The position numbers were made by a program, and so were the translations under genes. From the NCBI RefSeq assembly GCF_029946505.1, contig NZ_JARZHG010000030.1:1-64000 (forward strand): 64,000 nucleotides of DNA. Direction: 5' to 3'. The notes beneath the pieces are model-generated. The model was not told where the DNA came from. It worked only from the letters and a program-made list of their open reading frames with translations, and did not search any database. The stretch comes from Polyangium sp. y55x31. Lineage in GTDB: Bacteria; Myxococcota_A; Polyangia; Polyangiales; Polyangiaceae. This document shows, piece by piece, positions 47,836 through 56,020 of the stretch. The first letter of the stretch is position 1; each line of letters opens with the position of its first letter.

Positions 47836-49896
47836 TCAGCCGCCGGGGCTGAACATGATCGGGTACACGACGGTCACGATGCCGCCTTCCGGCTGCGGGA
47901 AGGACAGACCGTAGAACGCGCGGACCACGCACGACACCACGCCGCCATCCGGCATGTCCGAGCCGCCGTTGCCCACGTTCGACACCGCGCCGTCACGGCC
48001 GATGACGAAGCGCACCGCCACGCGGCCCTGGAGGTTCGGGTTGTTCCGCAGGCCGTTCTCGTAGCAGAGGCGGAACCGGCCGAAGTTCTGGCGCACGATA
48101 CGCTGGATGACCTCGGGCGGGAGACGACCGCTCACGCTCGTGGCGCCCATGCGCACCTGCGGCGGCTTCGTGCGGTGCGACCCCGACAATCGGCCGTGAC
48201 CGGAGCCGAAGCCCTGCCCCGTGCCGGTGCCCGCGCCGTGGCCGATCGTGCCGATCGAGCCGAGACCGATACCCTCGCCGCGGCCACCGCCGCCCTCGCC
48301 GATACCGGACAAACCGAGGCCGCCCGCGCCGAACGAGTCGCCGATGTTGTCGCCCCACATGTTGCCGCGGGCCGAGAGGGCGTCGTTGCCGAGCGAGTCG
48401 TCGCGACCCCAGGGCGCGGTCGGCGCATTCGGATCACCACCGGCGCCCGAGTTGAGCAGACCGATCATGCCGAATTCCGCCGCGTCACGCAGCGCTGCCT
48501 GGCGCGCGATGTGCGGATCGGCGTTGTCCGCCGGGCCCTGCACGCCGTACCGATTGCCCGACGCCTTGGTGTTCGGGTTACCCATGGAACCCTCTTCACC
48601 CTTGGCGCGCGTGCCCGTGCCGCCTTCCTTGTTGTCGGCGGCGTTGTCGGCGACCTGCTCGGTCTCCTTCTCCTCCATCTCCTTTTCGGCGGCCGCGTTG
48701 AGGAACTGCTGGATCATGAACTTTTGATCGTCCGAGACCCCGTCCTCGTCCGTGGCGCCGAGCGGCGGCATGAAGAACGCCATCGCTGCGAGGAGCCCGA
48801 GATGCACGGCCATCGAGAGGCCGTGATAGAGGTAGTTCGTCGTGTCGAGCTGCACGTGCCCCGCGACCACGCGGCCCGCGTTCACCGTCGACACCTGGAA
48901 GATCAGGCCGTCCACGTCGATGCGCGCCTTCGAGCCCGGCGGCAGCGACATCTGGAACGCGCCCGAGAGCTCCGAGCAGGGCTGCGTCTTGCCGCTGTCG
49001 ATCGCCTGCTGCACGGTCATCTTCGGCTGGCCCGCGAGCTCGATCGTGCCCTTCGCGCGGGGCAGGAGCACCACCGAGACCGACCCGCCCTTGTCCGCGA
49101 GCACCACCGGCGCGCGCGTCGTGCCGATCTTCTCTTGGGGCACGAAGTAATCGCACTTGAAGTTCTTGCTCTCCTCCTCGCCCACGTAGAACGAGCGCGG
49201 CGGCGTCAGGTGCGAGACGTGCAGGATCATCTGATCCCACATGATCATCACCTCGACGGACGCGGAGGGCGTCTCGACTTCTTCGTTCGGGACGTCGGGG
49301 CCGCTCTTGACGAGCTGGTACGTGTACGAGCCCTCGGGCGCGTCGTGCGGCACCTCATCGTGCGAGGGCGGCTTCGGCTGCGCGAAGGGGTTGTTCATGC
49401 CGAACGGGTCGCCGCCGCCGCCGCCGAACGGGCTCGGCGCCGCCGCGGGAGCGCCCGCGAACGGGTTGCCGCCGGCTGCCGCGAACGGGTTTGCCGCCGG
49501 AGCCGCGCCGAACGGGTTTGCCGCCGGAGCCGCGGCAAACGGATTGCCGGGCGCCTTCGCCGCGCCTCCCGCGACCGCCACAGGCTCGGCCTTCTCGAGC
49601 ACGATCTTCGTGCCGCCGATCTGGAGCTGATCGTTCGCCTTGATCTTGACCTTGTTGACCCGGGCGCCGTTCACGAGCGTCCCCGGCTCGTTGCCGAGGT
49701 CGATCAGCGTGATGTCCTCGGGCGACGCCACCTCGATGACGGCGTGCATGCGCGAGGCCAGCTCGTCGTCGACGCGCAGATGGCTCTTCGGGTCCTTTCC
49801 AACCTTGACGATGTCCTGCGTCACCGTCTCTCGACGCACGAGCGCTTCATTCTGGTAGAGCGCGAACGTGAGCGCGACCTTCTGCTTGCCTTCCAT
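47836..49896 (-). CDS. gltG: Gliding-motility protein GltG (PglI): FHA, membrane helix, TonB/AgmX-like domain
   Basis: 686 residues. An N-terminal FHA domain (about 25-105; VGKDPKSHLRVDDELASRMHAVIEV and LIDLGNEPGTLVNG) should bind phosphothreonine. An Ala/Gly linker with repeated NPF units follows (about 115-175). After a cytosolic beta-rich region comes one membrane helix (about 363-387, MAVHLGLLAAMAFFMPPL). A Gly-rich periplasmic stretch leads to the C-terminal AgmX/PglI TonB-like domain (about 590-686; VIQRIVRQNFGRFRLCYE and GRVAVRFVIGRDG). This matches GltG of the M. xanthus gliding complex, thought to carry motor force across the periplasm. GGGAAGG lies 9 nt upstream of the ATG. The FHA domain suggests control by Ser/Thr kinases. 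Confidence 0.88.
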   Translation of the reverse strand: MEGKQKVALTFALYQNEALVRRETVTQDIVKVGKDPKSHLRVDDELASRMHAVIEVASPEDITLIDLGNEPGTLVNGARVNKVKIKANDQLQIGGTKIVLEKAEPVAVAGGAAKAPGNPFAAAPAANPFGAAPAANPFAAAGGNPFAGAPAAAPSPFGGGGGDPFGMNNPFAQPKPPSHDEVPHDAPEGSYTYQLVKSGPDVPNEEVETPSASVEVMIMWDQMILHVSHLTPPRSFYVGEEESKNFKCDYFVPQEKIGTTRAPVVLADKGGSVSVVLLPRAKGTIELAGQPKMTVQQAIDSGKTQPCSELSGAFQMSLPPGSKARIDVDGLIFQVSTVNAGRVVAGHVQLDTTNYLYHGLSMAVHLGLLAAMAFFMPPLGATDEDGVSDDQKFMIQQFLNAAAEKEMEEKETEQVADNAADNKEGGTGTRAKGEEGSMGNPNTKASGNRYGVQGPADNADPHIARQAALRDAAEFGMIGLLNSGAGGDPNAPTAPWGRDDSLGNDALSARGNMWGDNIGDSFGAGGLGLSGIGEGGGGRGEGIGLGSIGTIGHGAGTGTGQGFGSGHGRLSGSHRTKPPQVRMGATSVSGRLPPEVIQRIVRQNFGRFRLCYENGLRNNPNLQGRVAVRFVIGRDGAVSNVGNGGSDMPDGGVVSCVVRAFYGLSFPQPEGGIVTVVYPIMFSPGG

Positions 49897-50108
49897 CGTG
49901 AGCCAGCCTTCCCTGCCTTTTGCGTCCCGCCGTCGCCCGAGGCGACCAGAAACCCCGGGTTCGGGGCACCGAATATTACTCAGGGGCCCGTGCGCCTTCC
50001 CAGAAAGGCGATAGGGCCCTTGGATTCATCGCTGCGGTCCAGCGATCACGTCCCCGCGCTCGCACAAAACCGCAGCCCGAGCCCCCCCACATGAGCCCCC
50101 GAGCCTTC
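49897..50108 (-). promoter_or_regulatory. cglF-gltG intergenic region with three hairpins
   Basis: 212 bp. A 12-bp hairpin with a 3x3 internal loop lies at 49984-50019 (GGGCCC...CGCCTT/AAGGCG...GGGCCC), followed toward gltG by CCCCG/CGGGG (49953-49966) and GTCGCC-CGA-GGCGAC (49932-49946). TAATAT occurs on the minus strand near 49973-49978, but no good -35 precedes it. The hairpins may form the gltG leader or a weak terminator of cglF. Confidence 0.45.
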
Positions 50109-50381
50109 TCAGAGATTCTCGACCGACTTCAGCATCTCCGGCACGAACGACGTGCGCGGACGGATCAGGGTCGTGCGAACCGGACCGGGACGAACGCGGA
50201 TCGTCGCATCGTTCGGCCCGAAGCCACCGGCGTTGAGGGGATCGTCGGTGAACTCGTAGCCGTACCCCTCGTCCTTCTTCCCACCGCCGCCGGCCTTGCC
50301 CTGGGCAAACGCGAACGACGTCACGAGAAGAACGCCGACACCAGCGACCAGCGCCGCACCCAAACGCGTTGACCTCTTCAT
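50109..50381 (-). CDS. cglF: Small exported gliding protein, CglF-like
   Basis: 90 residues. It has a signal peptide (about 1-27, LVAGVGVLLVTSFAFA), a Gly/Lys linker and a short mature domain, YGYEFTDDPLNAGGFGPND, then VRPGPVRTTLIRPRTSF, ending FVPEMLKSVENL. The short length, the FVPEMLKSVE ending and the position between gltE and gltG match my recollection of CglF (GltF) of M. xanthus gliding, an exported envelope protein; this is from memory, not a search. The ATG at 50381 is preferred over TTG at 50387 because GGAGG is 8 nt upstream. It has its own promoter at 50423-50452. Confidence 0.68.
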   Translation of the reverse strand: MKRSTRLGAALVAGVGVLLVTSFAFAQGKAGGGGKKDEGYGYEFTDDPLNAGGFGPNDATIRVRPGPVRTTLIRPRTSFVPEMLKSVENL

Positions 50382-50422
50382 CTTCAAGCCTCCTCGCCAG
50401 TCTTCGCCGTATTTTCAGTCAC

Positions 50423-50452
50423 ATCGTACCGTCCCTGAAGGGACGGGGTCAA
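50423..50452 (-). promoter_or_regulatory. cglF promoter with an 18-bp palindrome in the spacer
   Basis: On the minus strand TTGACC (-35, 5/6; 50447-50452) and TACGAT (-10, 4/6; 50423-50428) are 18 bp apart. The spacer is exactly the inverted repeat CCGTCCCT-TC-AGGGACGG (50429-50446), perfect in both 8-bp arms. Transcription would start near 50416, about 35 nt before the ATG. A protein bound to the palindrome would sit between the promoter hexamers. Confidence 0.65.
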
Positions 50453-50536
50453 CGGGATCCGAGCCTGATTTCGTTCGAGACTCTCTCGTCCTGGCCCGAA
50501 AAGACACCCCGTTCGACCCAAGGTTCCCGGAGGATC

Positions 50537-50576
50537 AAAAAAAAGGCCCGCGGCGCCGTCTCGGGCACCGCGGGCC
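50537..50576 (-). terminator. Strong intrinsic terminator after gltE
   Basis: Minus-strand stem GGCCCGCGG/CCGCGGGCC (50545-50576) is followed by eight T residues (50537-50544). It lies 7 bp after the gltE stop and ends the gltC-gltD-gltE unit before cglF. Confidence 0.92.
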
Positions 50577-50582
50577 TCTCCC

Positions 50583-52064
50583 TCACTGCGGCGGGGGCGC
50601 ACCACCCTCGGGCGGCTTCGCCTCGCCACCGCCCTCCTCGGTGCCCTTGGCCTCTGCCTCGGCGGCGCGGTTCTTCGCCTCCGCCTCGGCCGCCTTGCGC
50701 TCCGCCTCGGTCTGCTTGTTGAAGTCGATGATCTGCTGGATCTCTTCCATGCGCTCCTTCGAGCGCTTCACCGCATCCGCATACTCGGGCGCAGTCCCCG
50801 CCTTGGCGATGAACTCGCCAAAGAGCTGCTTCGCCGCGAGGAGCATCGGCTCGGCGTCCTTGCCGCCCGACTTCGCCTTGTACTCCTGCGTGAGGATCGC
50901 GTCGTTGTAGTACGTCTCCGCGCGCTCCGGCGCGATCTTCTTCGCCTCCGCAAGCTCGGCCGCGGCCGCCGCGACCATCTTGTCGAAGTTCGTATCGTCG
51001 ATCTGACCACGCAGCGCGAGCGCGAGCCCGAGATGCGCGTCGTAATCGTTCGGCCGCATCTTCAGCGCGGCGCGATACGCCTCCTCCGCCTGCGCGAACC
51101 CGCGGAAGCTCAGGTTCACGGCGGCGAAGTTCATCTGCGCCTCGTAGAAGGTCGGGTCGAGCTTGCGCGCCGTATTGAAGGCGCTGACCGCGCCGTTCAG
51201 GTTGCTGAGCTCGACCTGGATCATGCCGGCCGTGTTGTGGATCGGCGCGTAGTTCGGGTTCTTGCGGATGGCTTGCGAGCAAACCAGAGCCGCGAGATCC
51301 AGCGCCTGCGTGTCGATCTTCTTCTCCTTGCTGACGTTCGTCGCGACGCCCTTCTTGGAGGAACGACCCGCCTTGACCTTCGCCGTCTCCATGTAGATCA
51401 GCGCGAGCAGATTGAACGCCGGCAGATACCCGTCATCGACGGCCAGCGCGCTCTGCGCGTAGCGCTTCGCGTTCTGCAGGTCCGTGCGACCATCCTTGTC
51501 CGCCTGCGGGTTGTTGCGCTTCATGTGCAACATGCCGAGCTGGACGAGGCCCTCGACGTTCTGGAAACGCGCGTCGACGACGGCCGCCTGATAAAGCTCA
51601 TTGATCGCCTGATCGATGGCCTTCTCCTGCGACTCGGCGAAGGAGTAGATCGCAAGCTGCACCCGCGCGCGGTGGAACTTCGGATCCGCGTCGAGCGCCT
51701 TCTTGAAATACTCCTTCGCTTTCGCGTCCTGCTTGCAGCGCTGGTACGAGACGCCCGCGTTGTAGATCGCCTCGACAAGCACTTTGCCGCTCTGCTCGTC
51801 GGCGGCGTCGAGGAAGATCTCCGCCGCCTCCTGGCAAGTGGCCTCGGTCCAGTCACGGGCCTTGTCGTGCTTGTTGAAGGCCTCGAGACCGTCCTTGTAC
51901 TTGTTCGCCGCAGCGACGGAGACCGCGTTGCCCTTGCTGTCGACGATCGCCGCGCCGGTCTTGGGATCCACCGCGGGCTTGCCGCCCGTTCCCCCTCCCC
52001 CGCCGCCGCAGCCAACTGCGGCGGTGAGGGCAGCCGTCGCCACAAGAATTGAAAATCTCTTCAT
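50583..52064 (-). CDS. gltE: Gliding-motility TPR lipoprotein GltE (AglT)
   Basis: 493 residues. It has a lipoprotein signal with AVGC at residues 16-19 followed by a Gly-rich linker (GGGGGGTGG). TPR units run from about residue 55 to 400 (for example AKEYFKKALDADPKFHRARV, AVSAFNTARKLDPTFYEAQM and AEEAYRAALKMRPNDYDAHL). The C-terminus is a long Ala/Glu/Lys helix with a Pro-rich end. The length, lipoprotein signal and position between gltD and gltG match GltE. It is expected to sit in the outer membrane facing the periplasm and interact with other Glt TPR proteins. AAGGGAG lies 7 nt before the ATG, and the gap from gltD is 11 bp. Confidence 0.85.
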   Translation of the reverse strand: MKRFSILVATAALTAAVGCGGGGGGTGGKPAVDPKTGAAIVDSKGNAVSVAAANKYKDGLEAFNKHDKARDWTEATCQEAAEIFLDAADEQSGKVLVEAIYNAGVSYQRCKQDAKAKEYFKKALDADPKFHRARVQLAIYSFAESQEKAIDQAINELYQAAVVDARFQNVEGLVQLGMLHMKRNNPQADKDGRTDLQNAKRYAQSALAVDDGYLPAFNLLALIYMETAKVKAGRSSKKGVATNVSKEKKIDTQALDLAALVCSQAIRKNPNYAPIHNTAGMIQVELSNLNGAVSAFNTARKLDPTFYEAQMNFAAVNLSFRGFAQAEEAYRAALKMRPNDYDAHLGLALALRGQIDDTNFDKMVAAAAAELAEAKKIAPERAETYYNDAILTQEYKAKSGGKDAEPMLLAAKQLFGEFIAKAGTAPEYADAVKRSKERMEEIQQIIDFNKQTEAERKAAEAEAKNRAAEAEAKGTEEGGGEAKPPEGGAPPPQ

Positions 52065-52075
52065 GGCTCGCTCCC

Positions 52076-55000
52076 TTAGTTCTTCTTGGTGGTGGCGCCC
52101 TCGATGGCGGCCTTCTCGGGTGAAGTGCCAGGCTTCTGCTCGGCGGGTTTGTCACCCGTCGCCGGCGCCGCGGGCTTGTTCTCCGCGGGCGGCGGCGTAT
52201 CGCTCGCCGGCGCGAACGCCGTTCCGTCGAGGTTCACCGGCTGCGCGCGATCGCTGAGGCCCGAGTTCACCCGCGACGGCGAACCACGGAACTCGTCGAT
52301 GAGGTGGTACTCGGCGCCGTAGTTCTTCGACAGCCACACCTCGCAGGTACGCGAGTACTCATCGAAGAACTGATACTTGACCGAGTAGTCGAGGCACTTC
52401 TTGAACGCGGCCTTGGCAGCCTGCTTCTGCGGCTCGCTCGCCTCGTCGAGCTTCGCGTAGTACTCGCCGCGGAGCTCGGCGTAGCTGAGGTCCGTACCCG
52501 GGACCATTCCATTGCCCTTCCACTCCTTCGGGATGGGCGCGGCGCGGAACTCGGCGACGAACTTGCTCCACATCTGACCGACACGCGAACCGGCGGCGAT
52601 GACCCAGCGAGGCGGAGGCAGCGGCTCGAGGTTGACGATCTTCACGTACTCGTTCGAGGCTTCCTCGATCGCCGGCCGCTTCTTCTTGATCCAGTCCATG
52701 ACCTTCGTGTTGATGTGCTTCATCACATCGTCACGCTGGCCGGAGCCCTTGTATTCGGGGAACCGGATCTTATCGACTTCCTTCCGCTTCAGCTCTGCGA
52801 AGAAGAAGAGCGCCTCACCGACGGCCGTCAGCGACTTGCCCAGACGACGGATCTTCTCGTCCTCACTGCCGCCGATGGCGTCGAGCTTCTTCAGCGCAGC
52901 CTGCGGGTCCTTCCAGTAGCCGCGGACCTTGTTGTACTCGGGCGTCGCGCTCGACGGGTTGTTGATCTTCGTGAAGACCCGCCCGAGCAGCGCGTGCGCC
53001 TGGATCTGGACGTCGAACGTCGCGTTGCGATCGATCTGGCCCATGGCCGAGCTGAGCCGCCGACGCGCGCCGTCCCAGTCTTCCTTGTCGATGTAGTGCG
53101 ACCCGATGGCGAACGCGATCTTCGCGGCCTCGGTCGGCTTCTGCGATCCGTAGTTCTTGTTGAAGAGGTCCGCGTCCTTGATCGCCTGATCCTCTTGGCC
53201 GAGACCGAGACGGAGCACGACGGCGTCCTGAAGCGCCTCGGCCGCCTTGTCCATCTTCGGGTTCTCGCGCGAGAACCGCTCGTACCAGTTGGCAGCCTCG
53301 TCGTAGACCGCGATCGCCTGGTAGTTACCGCCGATCTCGTAGATCGACTTCTTCGCGAGCTCGGTCTTGTCGAGGTTGTACTTGGGGTTCAAAAGGATCT
53401 GGCGCGCCGTGATCGACTTCGCGATGAGGCGCGCGGCCTGGAACGCGCGGGCCGCGTTGTAGAGGATCTCCTCGCTCTTCTCGCAGGAGGCTTCCTTCTT
53501 CTCGCACGCCGCCTCGCCGTACTTCTTCCACAGGTCCATGTAGGCCTGGGCGCCGCGCTCGTACATCTTGATCGTGTCGACGCCCTGGCCACCGGCGTCC
53601 GCCGACTCGATGAGCTTCTGCGCGCGCAGACGCTCGATGTCGCGCTGGATGCGCGTGAGGATCCCGCACTGCTCGGCGTTTTCCTTCTCCTTGCCGCCCT
53701 TGCAGTACAGGTCGAGGAACTTGGGCACGTCCTCCGCCATGTTGTCGTAGCAGGACGGCCGCGCCGGCTCGGAGTTCGAGCCGAGGATGTTCAGCGACTC
53801 GAGGTAGAGCTGCGTCGCGTAGATGCCCACGTCCTTGTCGGAGTGGTTCACCGCGACGTCGCGGAACGCGTACGCCGCCTCCTCCCAGTGCTGCGCCTCG
53901 AAGTACGTACGAGCGCGCGCGTACTTGACCTCGACGTAGTTCTCCTGGGCTTCCTTGTCGTTCTCCGGCGGCTTGATGTAGCAGATGTACCGGTTGAACG
54001 CGGTCAGCATGCCCTTCTGGTTGTCGGTCAGATCCTTCGGGGCCCACTTGGCCTTGTCGGCCTTCTTGTCGCCCTTCTTGCCACCATCCGCAGCGCTCGG
54101 GAGCTGACCCGTGCCCTTCTTCTCCGAGCCGTCCTTGTGCAGCTCGGTGTAGATGTTCTGGTAGCAGAGCACCGCAGCGAACGCGGCCTCGGGCGCGAGC
54201 GGGCCGCTCGGATCCTCCGCGACGACCGAGTCGAAGGCCGGACCGCACTTGGCCCAGTCCTTGTTGAAGTACGCGAGGTCGGCCATCGCGTACTTGATCT
54301 TGAAGATGTTCGGCCAGTCTTCCTTGACGATGCGCGGGAACTCGAAGCGCGCGAACTGCTCCTGCTTGAAGTTCTGCACGACGCGCTCGTAGAGCGCCGT
54401 CGCGAGCGTCATCGTCTTCTTGTCGCCCGTGCCGCGCACACCGCCCGAGCCGACGGCCTCGAGGTGCCACGCCATCGCGGTCTCCGTGAGAAGACCCGCG
54501 GTCGCGTTCGAGCACTTGAGCTTCATGTCATCGGGGTGCCCCTCGGCGATGAACTTGTTGTGCACCTCGAGCATCGAATCGAGCTCGGCCTTGATCGAGT
54601 CCTTGTTGCCGGACTTCATGGCGAGCGTCGCCTCGGTGATGTGGCCCTGGTACTTGCAGTACTTCGGGCCACGATCGCGGACCATGAGGTCCTTGTAGAG
54701 CTCGATGCCTTCCTTGTAGTGGCCGGTGTCGAGATAGTTCTGGCCGAGATCGTCGAGCATCTTGAGCGTCTTCTCGTTGTTGACGCCCGTGTCGCCCGAG
54801 AGCGGCTTGAAGAAGTCGTGCGCGGCCTTCGGCGCCGCCGCGAGCGCGTACACCGGGATGATGTCGCGCCGCGCGGAGTTCGCGAGCTCCTTCGCGTTCG
54901 GCAATTGCTGGTACTGCATGCCGTACTCGATGGTCTTCTTGAACTCGGAGAGCGCCTTCGGGAACTCGCCCTGGTTCCAGTACACGTACCCGAGCTTGTA

Positions 55001-55921
55001 GTGCGCGTAGCCCCAGACCTTGTTGTCCGGCGCCGGGTACTTCGTGACCTCCTGGTACGACTGCTCCGCGAGCTGCCACTTGGAGGGATCACCCTGCGCC
55101 TCGTTGAAGAAGAGCTCGCCGAACGCGAGGTACGCGTTCGGGATGAACTTCGACTGCGGCCAGTTCTGGATGAGCTCGAAGTAAACCTTGCGCGCTTGAT
55201 CGAGCTGGTTGGCCTGCTCGTACTCGTACGCGAGGTAGTAGAGCACCTCGTCCGTGCAGCCCGTGCTCTTCGTCGGATCCTGCGCGTTCGAGCTCTGGCA
55301 CCACTTCGGGTAGCCGTTCTTCAGCAGCGTGTAGTACTTGATCGCCTGCTGGCGCGCGGCGACGAGGATCTTGTCGGCCTTCGCCGCCTCGTCACGGAAC
55401 CCCTTCTCCGCCTTGGGGTTCTTGCGCTTCGCCTCGTCGGCGTTGATGCTCTGCTCGGTCTTGTCGCGGAACGCGGCCGACTCGAGCTCGACGTACCCCT
55501 CGGCCAAACGCCGCATCAGCTTCGGGCGATCGGGCGCGTTTTTCGGGGTGTTCGAGAAGAGGCTCTCGAGGCCCTGGATCTCGGTGATGAGCAGCTGGCG
55601 CGAGCGCGCCGCCAGCCGGTTGCGACGCTCGTCGCGCTGCGCGGCGTTCATCGACGCCGTCGGATTCGTCGGCTTGAGCTGGTCGTCCCGCTTCTTCAGC
55701 TGAACGCCCTGCGGCGCCGACTTGAAGCTCATCGCCGGCTTCTTGCCAGCGCTCTGCTTGAGCGACCCGCCGGGGCACTGCGCCAGCGAGTCCTTCGCTT
55801 GTTGCGTGATGCATTCATCGGCGGCCGACGCCGGGCCCGTCGCGACGGCGGCGGTGAAAAGTGCTGCTGCGCCCGTCACGAGACGGAGTCTGCGCAGCGC
55901 ACTCACGTTGGACTGCTTCAT
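52076..55921 (-). CDS. gltD: Gliding-motility TPR protein GltD (AgmU)
   Basis: 1281 residues. A signal peptide (about 1-33, ending ASA) is followed by a Cys-containing N-terminus and then TPR-like helices over most of the length (ARKVYFELIQNWPQSKFIPNAYLAFGELFF, ALSEFKKTIEYGM and many more). Paired cysteines are scattered through the protein, including KKEASCEKSEE near residue 800. A Pro/Ala-rich C-terminal tail (about 1225-1281) ends in Lys-Asn. Size, export signal and TPR content match AgmU/GltD, a periplasmic gliding protein. The ATG at 55921 is chosen because GAGGAG lies 9 nt upstream; an ATG at 55930 is immediately adjacent to that site and so less likely. It lies 99 bp after gltC and 11 bp before gltE. 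Confidence 0.86.
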   Translation of the reverse strand: MKQSNVSALRRLRLVTGAAALFTAAVATGPASAADECITQQAKDSLAQCPGGSLKQSAGKKPAMSFKSAPQGVQLKKRDDQLKPTNPTASMNAAQRDERRNRLAARSRQLLITEIQGLESLFSNTPKNAPDRPKLMRRLAEGYVELESAAFRDKTEQSINADEAKRKNPKAEKGFRDEAAKADKILVAARQQAIKYYTLLKNGYPKWCQSSNAQDPTKSTGCTDEVLYYLAYEYEQANQLDQARKVYFELIQNWPQSKFIPNAYLAFGELFFNEAQGDPSKWQLAEQSYQEVTKYPAPDNKVWGYAHYKLGYVYWNQGEFPKALSEFKKTIEYGMQYQQLPNAKELANSARRDIIPVYALAAAPKAAHDFFKPLSGDTGVNNEKTLKMLDDLGQNYLDTGHYKEGIELYKDLMVRDRGPKYCKYQGHITEATLAMKSGNKDSIKAELDSMLEVHNKFIAEGHPDDMKLKCSNATAGLLTETAMAWHLEAVGSGGVRGTGDKKTMTLATALYERVVQNFKQEQFARFEFPRIVKEDWPNIFKIKYAMADLAYFNKDWAKCGPAFDSVVAEDPSGPLAPEAAFAAVLCYQNIYTELHKDGSEKKGTGQLPSAADGGKKGDKKADKAKWAPKDLTDNQKGMLTAFNRYICYIKPPENDKEAQENYVEVKYARARTYFEAQHWEEAAYAFRDVAVNHSDKDVGIYATQLYLESLNILGSNSEPARPSCYDNMAEDVPKFLDLYCKGGKEKENAEQCGILTRIQRDIERLRAQKLIESADAGGQGVDTIKMYERGAQAYMDLWKKYGEAACEKKEASCEKSEEILYNAARAFQAARLIAKSITARQILLNPKYNLDKTELAKKSIYEIGGNYQAIAVYDEAANWYERFSRENPKMDKAAEALQDAVVLRLGLGQEDQAIKDADLFNKNYGSQKPTEAAKIAFAIGSHYIDKEDWDGARRRLSSAMGQIDRNATFDVQIQAHALLGRVFTKINNPSSATPEYNKVRGYWKDPQAALKKLDAIGGSEDEKIRRLGKSLTAVGEALFFFAELKRKEVDKIRFPEYKGSGQRDDVMKHINTKVMDWIKKKRPAIEEASNEYVKIVNLEPLPPPRWVIAAGSRVGQMWSKFVAEFRAAPIPKEWKGNGMVPGTDLSYAELRGEYYAKLDEASEPQKQAAKAAFKKCLDYSVKYQFFDEYSRTCEVWLSKNYGAEYHLIDEFRGSPSRVNSGLSDRAQPVNLDGTAFAPASDTPPPAENKPAAPATGDKPAEQKPGTSPEKAAIEGATTKKN

Positions 55922-55981
55922 CGTCGTCATCTCCTCAACTGATAACTCGCAACCCGGAGGCGGCTTTGCCGCAATCCCCCC

Positions 55982-56007
55982 GGGGCGGCGCAACTCGTCG
56001 CCGCCCC
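55982..56007 (-). promoter_or_regulatory. Hairpin between gltC and gltD
   Basis: A perfect 9-bp stem, GGGGCGGCG/CGCCGCCCC, with an 8-nt loop. No T-run follows on the minus strand, so it is more likely an mRNA-stabilising or attenuating element than a terminator. It may set the ratio of GltC to GltD. Confidence 0.5.
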
Positions 56008-56020
56008 CTCGGGCCTCCCG

